A stretch of 29,862 bases of DNA from a virus: the IMG/VR virus record IMGVR_UViG_3300028287_000021, positions 1-29,862 of that record, one strand, 5' to 3'. Of this stretch, positions 6,424 through 13,692 are shown in pieces (the first letter of the stretch is position 1; the number at the start of each line of letters is the position of its first letter). The position numbers and the translations under genes were made by a program. The notes under the pieces were generated by a model. The model was not told where the DNA came from. It was given only the letters and a program-made list of their open reading frames with translations, and made no database searches.

Positions 6424-7429
6424 TTATTTGTTCGGAACGGTCAACAAAATATTTTTGGAATATTCTAAGACCGTACTCCACTTTATCTCTTCCAGAATTG
6501 TAAAAGCTTTCCTCCACATCCCATATTCCTAGATCACCTGATTTTTTATCTATTACAAAAAATTTAAAATCTTTATAATCTACCTTAAATAAATTACAAT
6601 AGATATAGACTTGAACATCATAGCCATATTTTTTAGATGCCCACTCGAATCCTTTTATATCAGAAGTAGTCTTCAAATCAGCTATATAATCAAAACCTAA
6701 TATATCAGCTTTGCCTCTAAAAGGGAAGCCATTTAATACGTCAAATGCTGGTACTTCAAACTTTGCTCCGCGAGTATATTCTTGCCATATATCATTTTGA
6801 AGTAAAGCATCCACCGTATACATAGCACGATCATATTCTTTCCTAGTATATACAAATTGAGCACTTCCTACCTCTTCTACCTTTTCTTTATACTTTTTAG
6901 TCACCGCTGATTGTACCTCCACAACATGGCATAATGAATCTATTTTATCCGGTTCTAATGCTGCTAAGTGTATTAGTCTGCCTATTTTAAATGCGCTACT
7001 ATCAGAATGGAAGTTCAGAGATCTAGCATAGCTTTTTGGTGAATCCAGTAAATATTTAATAGCTGAACTGCTTAAAGCATACTTACCAAGCTCACCGTAA
7101 TAAAAGCTATCATCATACATCTTACTAATTAATTCCTCCTTATTCCATACCTTTCCATTTAGAAGTTTAATCCTTTCTATCCTTTCTTTACTTTTTGTAT
7201 ATATGGATCTCATTTCAGATATAGGTATAAAACATGAATCAGGACCTTTAACAGAAGGTACTAGGTTTAATCTTAACGCCTCCAACTCCTGCTGGGTTTC
7301 GAATTTGTATTCTTTGTCGTTAATCACTATATTAACACCACCGCCTTTTAAAGCCCAATCCATGAATTCAATAGTTGGTGTTTTGAATGTTACATGTTTC
7401 CATTCTGGTTTCTTAATTACATCTATCAT
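6392..7429 (-). CDS. RecE/exonuclease VIII-like PD-(D/E)XK nuclease
   Basis: 345 aa. Residues about 115-345 show the PD-(D/E)XK exonuclease pattern of RecE-type enzymes: LSSSAIKYLLDSPKSY, a conserved His in RLIHLAAL (154), Asp in FRGKADIL (242), DLK at 251-253 and Gln273 in VQVYIY. Such enzymes resect double-stranded ends to give 3' single strands for an annealing protein; the ERF protein at 13693-14220 is the likely partner. The N-terminal 110 residues are an extra region of unknown role. The ATG overlaps the MazG-like stop as TAATG. Confidence 0.85.
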   Translation of the reverse strand: MIDVIKKPEWKHVTFKTPTIEFMDWALKGGGVNIVINDKEYKFETQQELEALRLNLVPSVKGPDSCFIPISEMRSIYTKSKERIERIKLLNGKVWNKEELISKMYDDSFYYGELGKYALSSSAIKYLLDSPKSYARSLNFHSDSSAFKIGRLIHLAALEPDKIDSLCHVVEVQSAVTKKYKEKVEEVGSAQFVYTRKEYDRAMYTVDALLQNDIWQEYTRGAKFEVPAFDVLNGFPFRGKADILGFDYIADLKTTSDIKGFEWASKKYGYDVQVYIYCNLFKVDYKDFKFFVIDKKSGDLGIWDVEESFYNSGRDKVEYGLRIFQKYFVDRSEQINEYVITGTLS

Positions 7430-7731
7430 TATTTATCCTTTACAAAAGTCCCATTTATCATTTTACCTGTTCTACCCGATATTTCAGAGTAAGCCCCTTC
7501 AATACAGGATTCTATTTTAGTACCGCATAAATGAGCCAAGTTGGTTAATACAACAACACAATCACCAATAGCATCTTCTATATCCAATCTATCCTTTTCT
7601 AGTATAGCTTTAGATAACTCCCCAGCTTCCTCCATTAGTTTTAGGTACTGCGTTTTGGGATCACCTTTTTCATAGATCCCTCTTTCCTTTGCCCAATCTC
7701 TTATTGGTTCTAATTCATTGTTTAAAAGCAT
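7429..7731 (-). CDS. MazG-like nucleotide pyrophosphohydrolase
   Basis: 100 aa. Contains the all-alpha NTP pyrophosphatase signature KLMEEAGELSKAIL (EExxE) followed by DIEDAIGDCVVVLTNLA (ExxD-like metal ligands), the single-domain MazG-like form. These enzymes hydrolyse (d)NTPs to monophosphates, and T4 uses a dCTPase of this fold to supply dCMP to its hydroxymethylase. It overlaps the end of the asparagine-synthetase-like gene by 17 bases. The substrate cannot be read from the sequence; dCTP is an attractive inference from the neighbours. Confidence 0.85.
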   Translation of the reverse strand: MLLNNELEPIRDWAKERGIYEKGDPKTQYLKLMEEAGELSKAILEKDRLDIEDAIGDCVVVLTNLAHLCGTKIESCIEGAYSEISGRTGKMINGTFVKDK

Positions 7732-9010
7732 AATTAAAGTATTTATTTGCGTTAGATTTATTCTCTTCTTTACTACCTATAGGTCTTAACGGTTTTTTAT
7801 CCGCGTCCACAAAAGGTATTTTATCCTTGTATATTTCTTTTAATATATTTTTACTAATCCTTTCACTTCTTTTCATTGTTAAGCATTTTTTAATTATTGG
7901 AGTTGATAAAAAAGGATTCCTACATTCTACAGTATTAGCCATAGAGCATCTATCTATTCTAACATGATGGTAATAAGGTAGCTCCTTAAAAACATCATAA
8001 TGGAATGTATCCTTTTTAATAGCCCTGGTGTATCCACCAAAAAGCTCATCACTACCATCCCCCGTTAGAACTGTATTTAAATTTAGCTCCTTGCATTTTT
8101 TAAATAAAAGATACTGAGGGATAACACTACCTAAATCGTAGCTATGTTCGTACATTCTAAAAACCGCCACCTTTTCCTTTTCCGTAATATCATTGCTAAT
8201 AAATATGGGATCTATACCAAAATACTTAGCCATTTTTTTACATTGATCCGTTTCCCCATTTTCTATTGATATAGGTGTGAATTCTATTCCATTTTTAATT
8301 AAATGGTAAGCTATTATAGATGAATCCAAACCACCAGAAAAAAGTAATCCAACTTTATTATATTTAGTTAATGATCTAGTTTTAACGGAATCATCTATTA
8401 ATTCATAAAGATTACCCTTATTAGATGGATCTTTTAAATAAGAATTTATATTATATATATTGCTAGACTTAAAAGCCATTTTAGAATTATATAGGTAAGT
8501 ATAAAAATCACCTGGAATACATCTTTGCACTCGGTGAAATTTAGTATTGGATGTCCCAAATTTAGGATCGGACATTATAATAGGGTTACCCAATAAAGGT
8601 TTTATTTCCGAGCATATTCCATTTTCATTATGGTAAAGTTGTTTTTTACCTAATGGATCAGTAAACATCTTAACTGATTTTTCCGTTACATAACACACAG
8701 CCCAAAAACCATCCCAATTTTTATATTCCGATTTAAATCTTTTGGATATAAAATTATCCTTAAACAAATCCCTTAAGTAATCCAAATCGCTACTGTATTT
8801 ACCAAAATCATTGTAATTAAATATTTCGCCATTAAAAAATATAAAACCATTTTTAACCTTTAAAGGCTGAACTAAATTAGTTTTATTACTGGACAGTGGT
8901 AGAGATGAGAAATGATATTTCCAACCATAAGCATCTCCCTTAAAATGCTGTACACCCCTATGACTGATTCCATTTGGTTTTTCTTTTTTAGTTATTTGTA
9001 TTCCGCACAT
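7715..9010 (-). CDS. Asparagine synthetase-like class II glutamine amidotransferase
   Basis: The start is set at the ATG at 9010 because the product must begin MCGI so that Cys2 becomes the N-terminal nucleophile; this gives 431 aa. The N-terminal Ntn glutaminase domain shows MCGI, SHRG, NGEIFN (60-65) and Asp75. The C-terminal synthetase domain has the PP-loop SGGLDSS (225-231), GDGSDELFGGY (317-327) and RCSMANTVECRNPFL. It is much shorter than bacterial AsnB (about 550 aa). The Arg that binds glutamine in the AsnB motif HERLSIVD appears replaced by Ser in FSSLPLSS. The gene overlaps the thymidylate-synthase-like gene by 23 bases. It may make asparagine, or amidate another substrate such as a modified base. 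Confidence 0.85.
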   Translation of the reverse strand: MCGIQITKKEKPNGISHRGVQHFKGDAYGWKYHFSSLPLSSNKTNLVQPLKVKNGFIFFNGEIFNYNDFGKYSSDLDYLRDLFKDNFISKRFKSEYKNWDGFWAVCYVTEKSVKMFTDPLGKKQLYHNENGICSEIKPLLGNPIIMSDPKFGTSNTKFHRVQRCIPGDFYTYLYNSKMAFKSSNIYNINSYLKDPSNKGNLYELIDDSVKTRSLTKYNKVGLLFSGGLDSSIIAYHLIKNGIEFTPISIENGETDQCKKMAKYFGIDPIFISNDITEKEKVAVFRMYEHSYDLGSVIPQYLLFKKCKELNLNTVLTGDGSDELFGGYTRAIKKDTFHYDVFKELPYYHHVRIDRCSMANTVECRNPFLSTPIIKKCLTMKRSERISKNILKEIYKDKIPFVDADKKPLRPIGSKEENKSNANKYFNYAFKQ

Positions 9011-9707
9011 ATTTTTTAATATAATATAAATCACTTTTAAAACAATGAAGACTTCCTATCCACATCATTAACTCACCCGATTCCATTCCTGATTTTTCAG
9101 CTACGTGCTGTAGTAATCTGTAGGTCATATATATATCATTCCTTAAATGCCTAACAGCGTCACAGCTACGAATATGATACGTGCAATTTAATTTTCCATT
9201 TTCCTTATAGAACCAATAACCTAAAGTGCACGGAACTCTTACATTATTATTACTTTGGTCCTCAGGATGCCAAACGGAAAGATATGCTTGTCTAGTATCA
9301 TTGTTACTTTTAAGCCTTTCTATTATATCATTTAAATCACCATACTTATATCTTAAACCCTCCAAATCACTACACCAATATCTTTCCATGTAGTTATGGC
9401 TAAACTTACCATCTTTTCTAAATAATTCATCATTATCAAATTTATCATAATAAGGCCAATTCCTATATTCCTTACCAGGATTAATTGGCTTACCCCCTAT
9501 TCTTTCTTGAAAATGATCCTCTGCCCATGGAATATTAGGATCCGTGTCTTCTTTTATATTATCTGAAAAACCTAAATTAACATATATATTTGTCACTTCT
9601 ACAAGTGGATTAGATTTATCTATTTCAATAGACTGCCAATTAGAGTTTTTGCTATCCGTATGATAGCTATATAGTTTGCTATAAAGTTGTTTTATTGTTT
9701 CCTTCAT
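8988..9707 (-). CDS. Thymidylate synthase family, probable dCMP hydroxymethylase
   Basis: 239 aa, close to the 246 aa of T4 gp42. Key features are DTRQ (Arg139), the catalytic Cys160 in RVPCTLGYWF, the phosphate-binding RSCD (180-183) and GSLH (218-221). Eleven residues after the Arg of RSCD, where thymidylate synthase has Asn177 that selects uracil, this protein has Asp191 (LRND). T4 dCMP hydroxymethylase has RSND...FRND and GSLH in the same places, and an Asn-to-Asp change is known to switch the family to dCMP. The likely reaction is folate-dependent formation of 5-hydroxymethyl-dCMP; 5-methyl-dCMP is the alternative. The neighbours are MazG-like and amidotransferase genes. Confidence 0.8.
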   Translation of the reverse strand: MKETIKQLYSKLYSYHTDSKNSNWQSIEIDKSNPLVEVTNIYVNLGFSDNIKEDTDPNIPWAEDHFQERIGGKPINPGKEYRNWPYYDKFDNDELFRKDGKFSHNYMERYWCSDLEGLRYKYGDLNDIIERLKSNNDTRQAYLSVWHPEDQSNNNVRVPCTLGYWFYKENGKLNCTYHIRSCDAVRHLRNDIYMTYRLLQHVAEKSGMESGELMMWIGSLHCFKSDLYYIKKYVRNTNN

Positions 9708-9996
9708 TTTCTATTATATCATTTTGTTCTGCTTTTATTCCTTCTTTATAATTATTTAATGCACCTATGTAAGCTACAGCATCCAATAAATTATCTTGTT
9801 TATGCGACCAGCTTTCCCTTGCCAGTTTTAATGCAATTTGCATATTATATAGATCCGTAATAGTTATTTCCTTAGAAGACATAATTGAAGCAATAGCTGC
9901 AGCTCTTCTGTTGCACTCACTAAAAGGCCCATACATTCTTTCTTTTTCTTCTGATCTTTTATTTACAATATTATTTGCTTCCTCCAGAATATTCAT
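9679..9996 (-). CDS. DUF6378-like protein
   Basis: 105 aa. The sequence RMYGPFSECNRRAAAIAS, then LYNMQIALKLARESWSHKQDNLLDAVAYIGAL, fits the small all-helical family known as DUF6378, frequent in phages next to nucleotide-metabolism genes; its function is not established. Its start overlaps the preceding stop as ATGA and its end overlaps the dCMP-hydroxymethylase-like gene by 29 bases, so it belongs to the nucleotide cassette. Confidence 0.7.
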   Translation of the reverse strand: MNILEEANNIVNKRSEEKERMYGPFSECNRRAAAIASIMSSKEITITDLYNMQIALKLARESWSHKQDNLLDAVAYIGALNNYKEGIKAEQNDIIENEGNNKTTL

Positions 9997-10181
9997 ATAC
10001 CAAAATTGTTTTTTCTAATTAACTGGGCAGCAGTTTTATTAAATTGTTTAACTCTTTGCCTATATATAGGATCGGTGCAATATTTTCTCATAGCAATAGA
10101 TCTTGTGCACTTGCCATATTTCTTTTCAAAATCATCCAACTGCTTAATTTTATCGCTTACCATTTTATCCGTTATCTCCAT
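9993..10181 (-). CDS. Small basic protein, function unknown
   Basis: 62 aa, MEITDKMVSDKIKQLDDFEKK, rich in K and R, helical. It has two Cys, no membrane segment and no recognisable motif; the basic C-terminal half (YRQRVKQFNKTAAQLIRK) could bind nucleic acid. It is coupled to the genes on both sides by overlaps of 10 and 4 bases. Confidence 0.6.
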   Translation of the reverse strand: MEITDKMVSDKIKQLDDFEKKYGKCTRSIAMRKYCTDPIYRQRVKQFNKTAAQLIRKNNFGI

Positions 10182-10303
10182 GCTCTGCTTTGTAATTCCT
10201 CATTGCATCTTTGGCGGAACGTTTCTAAATAATCTGTGTTGTTTACAATTTCCTGTAATTCCTTAATACTATAGGATCTATAAAATAATTCTTCGTATGT
10301 CAT
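10172..10303 (-). CDS. Mini-gene, 43 aa, function unknown
   Basis: The ATG at 10303 opens MTYEELFYRSYSIKELQE and ends LQSRAWR, overlapping the next gene by 10 bases. It is supported by tight overlap, the conserved intergenic motif 21 bases upstream and a protein-like composition. It may be the first gene of the nucleotide cassette transcript (10303 to 5769). Confidence 0.55.
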   Translation of the reverse strand: MTYEELFYRSYSIKELQEIVNNTDYLETFRQRCNEELQSRAWR

Positions 10304-10323
10304 ATCGTTTTTATTTATTACAA

Positions 10324-10341
10324 ATATAAACAATTATTTAA
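10324..10341 (-). promoter_or_regulatory. Conserved intergenic motif, copy B, with TAnnTTTG box
   Basis: Plus-strand ATATAAACAATTATTTAA. On the minus strand the adjoining sequence gives TATATTTG (10321-10328), an exact match to the Bacteroidota -7 box TAnnTTTG, 18 bases before the ATG at 10303. I see no good TTTG at -33 at the usual spacing, so promoter activity is uncertain. Confidence 0.4.
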
Positions 10342-10462
10342 CATCACTACTACCATCAAACACTTTTTTTTCTAATTTTTCTACTTTACCCAAAGCTACC
10401 ATTAATACTTGCTGACAAAGCTTAAGGTCGTGCTGCATTTTTACCAGAGTACTTTCTTTCAT
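10334..10462 (-). CDS. Mini-gene, 42 aa, coiled-coil-like
   Basis: The ATG at 10462 overlaps, as ATGA, the stop of the MazG-like gene. The product MKESTLVKMQHDLKLCQQ continues with a leucine-rich amphipathic helix and ends in an acidic tail. Its stop overlaps intergenic motif copy B. Function unknown; support is the tight coupling. Confidence 0.5.
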   Translation of the reverse strand: MKESTLVKMQHDLKLCQQVLMVALGKVEKLEKKVFDGSSDVK

Positions 10463-10728
10463 TTCTGATCTTTTATTTTTTGTATATATAAACACGCATC
10501 CATTAACTCTTCCTGTAGGTGATTTAAAAAAGAATAAAAATCATCAGGGCTATCATACAAGGTGGTACCATATTTTATAATACCATCTCTAGAACGCGAA
10601 TGGAATTTATTAACAACCCTTTGTACTATAGGATCTTTAGGTATGTTGTTATAGGAATACCCTGTAGCATCCGTAGACCATTTGCCATCTTCCATCATTT
10701 CATTATATTTTTTTATACTATCTCCCAT
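10459..10728 (-). CDS. MazG-like small protein
   Basis: 89 aa. The C-terminal half, VNKFHSRSRDGIIKYGTTL followed by FYSFLNHLQEELMDACLYIQKI, has the EExxDA helix of MazG-like nucleotide pyrophosphohydrolase folds as seen in many phage proteins annotated that way. Only one of the two usual metal-binding helices is obvious, so activity is uncertain. It heads, with a 59-base AT-rich gap before it, the stretch of nucleotide genes. Confidence 0.6.
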   Translation of the reverse strand: MGDSIKKYNEMMEDGKWSTDATGYSYNNIPKDPIVQRVVNKFHSRSRDGIIKYGTTLYDSPDDFYSFLNHLQEELMDACLYIQKIKDQK

Positions 10729-10787
10729 ATATGTATACTTTTATTACCCATTCAAAAAACCTAAATACCAAATAACCTATTATTAAA

Positions 10788-11093
10788 TTACCCATATAAA
10801 GATTTATATTTATTTATTTCACTTTCCAAATCCTCTATTTTTTCCTCCGCTTTTCTTGCACGTATAATTGCCCTTAGCTTTTCGGATCTATATTCTTCCA
10901 ATGACTGCTCAAATAATCTTTCATTGCAAATTAAATTATTCACATAAAGAGCAACTTGTTGCCAAGAAAAATACATTTTCTTTAGCGGTTCATTATCCGG
11001 TTTTGCTTTCTTTGATTTTATAATATATTCCCCTACTAAATTAAAATCAGAGTAATATTCAATCTCCTTTAAATTGTTTATTTTTTTATTCAT
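10788..11093 (-). CDS. Coiled-coil protein, function unknown
   Basis: 101 aa. The N-terminal half is mixed (YYSDFNLVGEYIIKSKKAKP); residues about 55-100 form a charged coiled coil (RARKAEEKIEDLESEINKY). It overlaps the preceding gene by 8 bases and is followed by a 59-base gap. No family recognised. Confidence 0.6.
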   Translation of the reverse strand: MNKKINNLKEIEYYSDFNLVGEYIIKSKKAKPDNEPLKKMYFSWQQVALYVNNLICNERLFEQSLEEYRSEKLRAIIRARKAEEKIEDLESEINKYKSLYG

Positions 11094-11499
11094 ATTCTTC
11101 TATCAATCTTTTTAGTTTAGAATAAACACCATTAACAAAACAACTGCTACAGCTGGATGTTTCTTTCTTTTCATTAAAAACTCTATTATATATATCTATT
11201 AATTCTTTTTGTGTTGTAGTATCAATTACAGTTTTATTTAATTGAAAATATCCCTTTAAATAAATATATTCATCCTCAGTAAAACATTTTGGCTTGTAAT
11301 ACGGAAATAGATAGTTTAATTTATCCTTCCTTTCCTCACAACCACAATCCTCACCTGCTAAAAACTTTACAGCTTTTTTTATACCCGTTGCTTTAGTAAT
11401 TTTCTCTACCGTATCCCCAACGCCTTTGGAATCGTTTTTATACCTTTTTTTCCAGTCCTTATAAGCTTTGGATCTTTTATCCCCCTTAAATTCTTCCAT
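11086..11499 (-). CDS. Cys-motif protein conserved in flavobacterial phages
   Basis: 137 aa. Contains DTVEKITKATGIKKAVKFL, then GEDCGCEERKDKLNYLFPYYKPKC, then CSSC near 117-120. The Cys pairs CxC, C and CxxC suggest a metal or redox site. I recall the GEDCGCxERK block from flavobacterial phage and prophage proteins of unknown role. It starts 6 bases after the sigma-like gene ends, so the two are likely cotranslated. Confidence 0.65.
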   Translation of the reverse strand: MEEFKGDKRSKAYKDWKKRYKNDSKGVGDTVEKITKATGIKKAVKFLAGEDCGCEERKDKLNYLFPYYKPKCFTEDEYIYLKGYFQLNKTVIDTTTQKELIDIYNRVFNEKKETSSCSSCFVNGVYSKLKRLIEEYE

Positions 11500-11504
11500 A
11501 ATTT

Positions 11505-12056
11505 TTAATTTATTTGTTCGTAATCATTATTAATGTAATTATCCCATTCATCTTGGTATTCATTCTTTATCCTATCTTTCATATTTTTTAAGCTATTAAA
11601 TATAGACACCCAGCTAATCTTAGTTTCCGCTGCTATACCCCTAATGCTTAATCCCGAATCCCTATATATTTTAAATAATTTTCTATTATACCAATCCCAG
11701 AGTTCAATTTCATCATCTATTAATAAACATATTTTATTAAAAGCTATTTGCTCATCCATTTTACTATCGTCTGGAATTTGGATGTAAAACTCCTCATTAT
11801 CGATACTAACTTTATTAATCTTTTTCTTAGAATTATAATACTGATAATAAACACTCCGAAGAGTAAAAAAAACATAACCCCTGCTAACAATTCCATTTTT
11901 TATAATTTTTTTTTCAGATCCATATTTAAATAAAACAAGGTACATCTCCTGTACAATATCTTCATAATAATGCCTTTCACCAAAGCTTTTTACGATCTTA
12001 ATCCATTCACTATGCTGCTCAGCTACTTTAGCTAGCCATCTTGTTTTTTCGTCCAT
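11505..12056 (-). CDS. Sigma-70-like transcription factor
   Basis: 183 aa from the ATG at 12056 (MDEKTRWLAKV); a longer start at 12089 would deepen the overlap with the upstream gene and has no support. Residues about 25-80 resemble sigma region 2 (HYYEDIVQEMYLVLFKY, then RGYVFFTLRSVYYQYYNSKKK), and about 125-170 a region 4-like helix-turn-helix (LFKIYRDSGLSIRGIAAETKISW). It would redirect host RNA polymerase, perhaps to late promoters. Divergence is high, so promoter recognition cannot be predicted. It overlaps the membrane protein gene by 25 bases. Confidence 0.7.
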   Translation of the reverse strand: MDEKTRWLAKVAEQHSEWIKIVKSFGERHYYEDIVQEMYLVLFKYGSEKKIIKNGIVSRGYVFFTLRSVYYQYYNSKKKINKVSIDNEEFYIQIPDDSKMDEQIAFNKICLLIDDEIELWDWYNRKLFKIYRDSGLSIRGIAAETKISWVSIFNSLKNMKDRIKNEYQDEWDNYINNDYEQIN

Positions 12057-12247
12057 ATAACAGTAATACTTATTATCCCAATGCAACATTGCAATGTGAT
12101 TTCTGTTGAATCCTCGTATCTGTCTTTGTTATATAATGCGCCAATTATAAATCCAAAAATAGGACTTAAAATAATATCCGCTTTTTTTATTTGGCCTATT
12201 ATTAAAAAAGCTGTAGCTATGATAAGTAATGTAATTATTATAATCAA
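12032..12247 (-). CDS. Small membrane protein
   Basis: 71 aa with two to three hydrophobic helices (residues 2-18, about 25-40 and 52-66) and a short basic end. No ATG is available; the probable start is a TTG that overlaps the helicase stop (TTGA), so it would depend on coupled translation. Inner-membrane location is likely, function unknown. Confidence 0.45.
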   Translation of the reverse strand: MIIIITLLIIATAFLIIGQIKKADIILSPIFGFIIGALYNKDRYEDSTEITLQCCIGIISITVIWTKKQDG

Positions 12248-13152
12248 AATGCTAGTTCCTTTTTTGGTTTGTCTAATAAAATATCCTGCTGCATATATTC
12301 AAAACCGGTATTATTTATTTTCATTTTTAACCTAATAGGCTCTTCATGCGGTGTTGGTCTGCCACCAGTTTCATTTTCCTTTACTTTTAAAACATATAAA
12401 TTGGAGTACATCCATTCTGTTGAATGGCTAGTGTATCTATGTATGCATATAACATCATCCGCCCTGTTACCCCATTTACCACCACCTTCAACATCAGCCA
12501 TTGATAAAGGTCGGGATAAGTTTCCATAATCATGGTTAGGTGGGTGGGTTCTTCTTAAAGCCTCAGTAACACCATGGGCATTTAAAAATACAGTAACATT
12601 ATTATTTTTAGCAAACATTCTAAACTCACTAGCAACTTGGTAATCATATTCATGCCCCCCAACAGCTTTTAACAAAGTATAATCCTTGGATAAACTATTA
12701 TACGGATCCACAAGTAGTCCATGATAATTCCAAGCATCTTTAATAGATTGTGCCTCTTTGATTAATTCTTTGTAGTTATATAGATCATCCACATCTATTA
12801 TTTTAAAATGCTTATCACACCAAGAGACTGATTCCGCTATTTTATCATCGGATGCTTTTTGTATAGGCAATCCCATTTTAAATTCTATTATTTTTCTAAC
12901 TATACTTTGTGGCGTATTCTCGCTTGACCATATTAAAAATCTTAAATTATGCTTAATAGCCCAAACAACAAATAAATAACATATTACCGTTGTTTTACCA
13001 GTATTCGCATGGCCTATTAAAAGATTAAAATTACCTTGCTTATATCTTAAGTATTCATCAATACCGGGTATACCAATACCCAGACCCTCCTTTATCCTTC
13101 CGTATTTAACATCCAAGATCTTTTTCTTTATTCCCTCGCTTTTTGCTATCAT
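12244..13152 (-). CDS. DnaB-like / RecA-fold replicative helicase
   Basis: 302 aa. One RecA-fold ATPase domain: Walker A GHANTGKT at 47-54, the helicase motif FLIWSSENTPQSIVRKI near 85-105, Walker B YHGLLVDPYNSL near 145, then NAHG and RADDVICIHRY. This matches the C-terminal domain of DnaB-type helicases, without the N-terminal primase-binding domain. It would unwind the phage fork; no primase or polymerase is visible, so the phage may use host enzymes. Its ATG overlaps the 49-aa gene stop as ATGA. Confidence 0.85.
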   Translation of the reverse strand: MIAKSEGIKKKILDVKYGRIKEGLGIGIPGIDEYLRYKQGNFNLLIGHANTGKTTVICYLFVVWAIKHNLRFLIWSSENTPQSIVRKIIEFKMGLPIQKASDDKIAESVSWCDKHFKIIDVDDLYNYKELIKEAQSIKDAWNYHGLLVDPYNSLSKDYTLLKAVGGHEYDYQVASEFRMFAKNNNVTVFLNAHGVTEALRRTHPPNHDYGNLSRPLSMADVEGGGKWGNRADDVICIHRYTSHSTEWMYSNLYVLKVKENETGGRPTPHEEPIRLKMKINNTGFEYMQQDILLDKPKKELAF

Positions 13153-13298
13153 ATTGTTTGTGTTGTTTTTGCGTATTTGCTTTCTACCTTTTTGCTTTGA
13201 TCATTTCTTAATGGTTCTACATAAAAACCTACTATTGGATTAACTAGATAATTCCAAAAATCCAAAGGCATCTGCTCGCCTTCTTTTAACTTTCTCAT
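13149..13298 (-). CDS. Mini-gene, 49 aa, helicase-coupled
   Basis: The ATG at 13298 gives MRKLKEGEQMPLDFWNYL and ends KTTQTI; its stop overlaps the helicase ATG (ATGA). The protein is basic and soluble. It lies directly after a terminator, so it may open a new transcript or rely on read-through. A helicase accessory role is only suggested by position. Confidence 0.55.
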   Translation of the reverse strand: MRKLKEGEQMPLDFWNYLVNPIVGFYVEPLRNDQSKKVESKYAKTTQTI

Positions 13299-13311
13299 AT
13301 ATATATATAAA

Positions 13312-13345
13312 AAAAGGGAGCATTAAACCCCCTTTTCTTTTTTTT
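13312..13345 (-). terminator. Hairpin terminator after the SSB gene
   Basis: AAAAGGG (13312-13318) pairs with CCCTTTT (13330-13336) across an 11-base loop, flanked by an A run on one side and a T run on the other, so it can act in either direction. It starts right after the stop of the SSB-like gene. Confidence 0.6.
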
Positions 13346-13348
13346 AAT

Positions 13349-13690
13349 TTAAAATTCTAATAAATCATCCTCTTGTCTTGATGGATTTTGATGGGAGTTG
13401 GTTACTTCATCTTCTTTATTTATTATTTTCCATCCGTTAATTGAATTAAAATATTTGGTTTCACCTTGCGGGTTTACCCATTCCCTACCTCTTAGATTTA
13501 AAGATACAACAACATCATCACCTGCTTTATGCTTAGATAAAGAATCTATAGAATTATTTATAAACTCAACACAAATTGTTTGTGGGTAATCTGAAGATCT
13601 ATCTGTTTCTAGAATTAGATTAGCTTTTTTTAATTTATCATTAACCTGTATAGGTTTTTCAATTGATTTTACGCGTCCTGATATTTCCAT
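13349..13690 (-). CDS. DUF3127-type single-stranded DNA-binding protein
   Basis: 113 aa. MEISGRVKSIEKPIQV, LNLRGREWVNPQGETKYFNSINGWKI are the hallmarks of the small OB-fold family DUF3127 common in Bacteroidota. The tail ends RQEDDLLEF, an acidic tip with terminal Phe like that of bacterial SSB, which recruits partner proteins. It starts 2 bases after the ERF gene ends, consistent with a recombination module of annealase plus SSB. Confidence 0.85.
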   Translation of the reverse strand: MEISGRVKSIEKPIQVNDKLKKANLILETDRSSDYPQTICVEFINNSIDSLSKHKAGDDVVVSLNLRGREWVNPQGETKYFNSINGWKIINKEDEVTNSHQNPSRQEDDLLEF

Positions 13691-13692
13691 TT

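Noticed and set aside
9055-9066. CTATCCACA, close to a DnaA box, considered as origin
   Set aside because: One mismatch, single copy, and inside the dCMP-hydroxymethylase-like coding region; no cluster of boxes was found by eye.
8988-9707. Calling the gene an ordinary thymidylate synthase (thyA)
   Set aside because: The Asn that selects dUMP is Asp here, and the GSLH and RND motifs match dCMP hydroxymethylase; a plain thymidylate synthase call would hide this.
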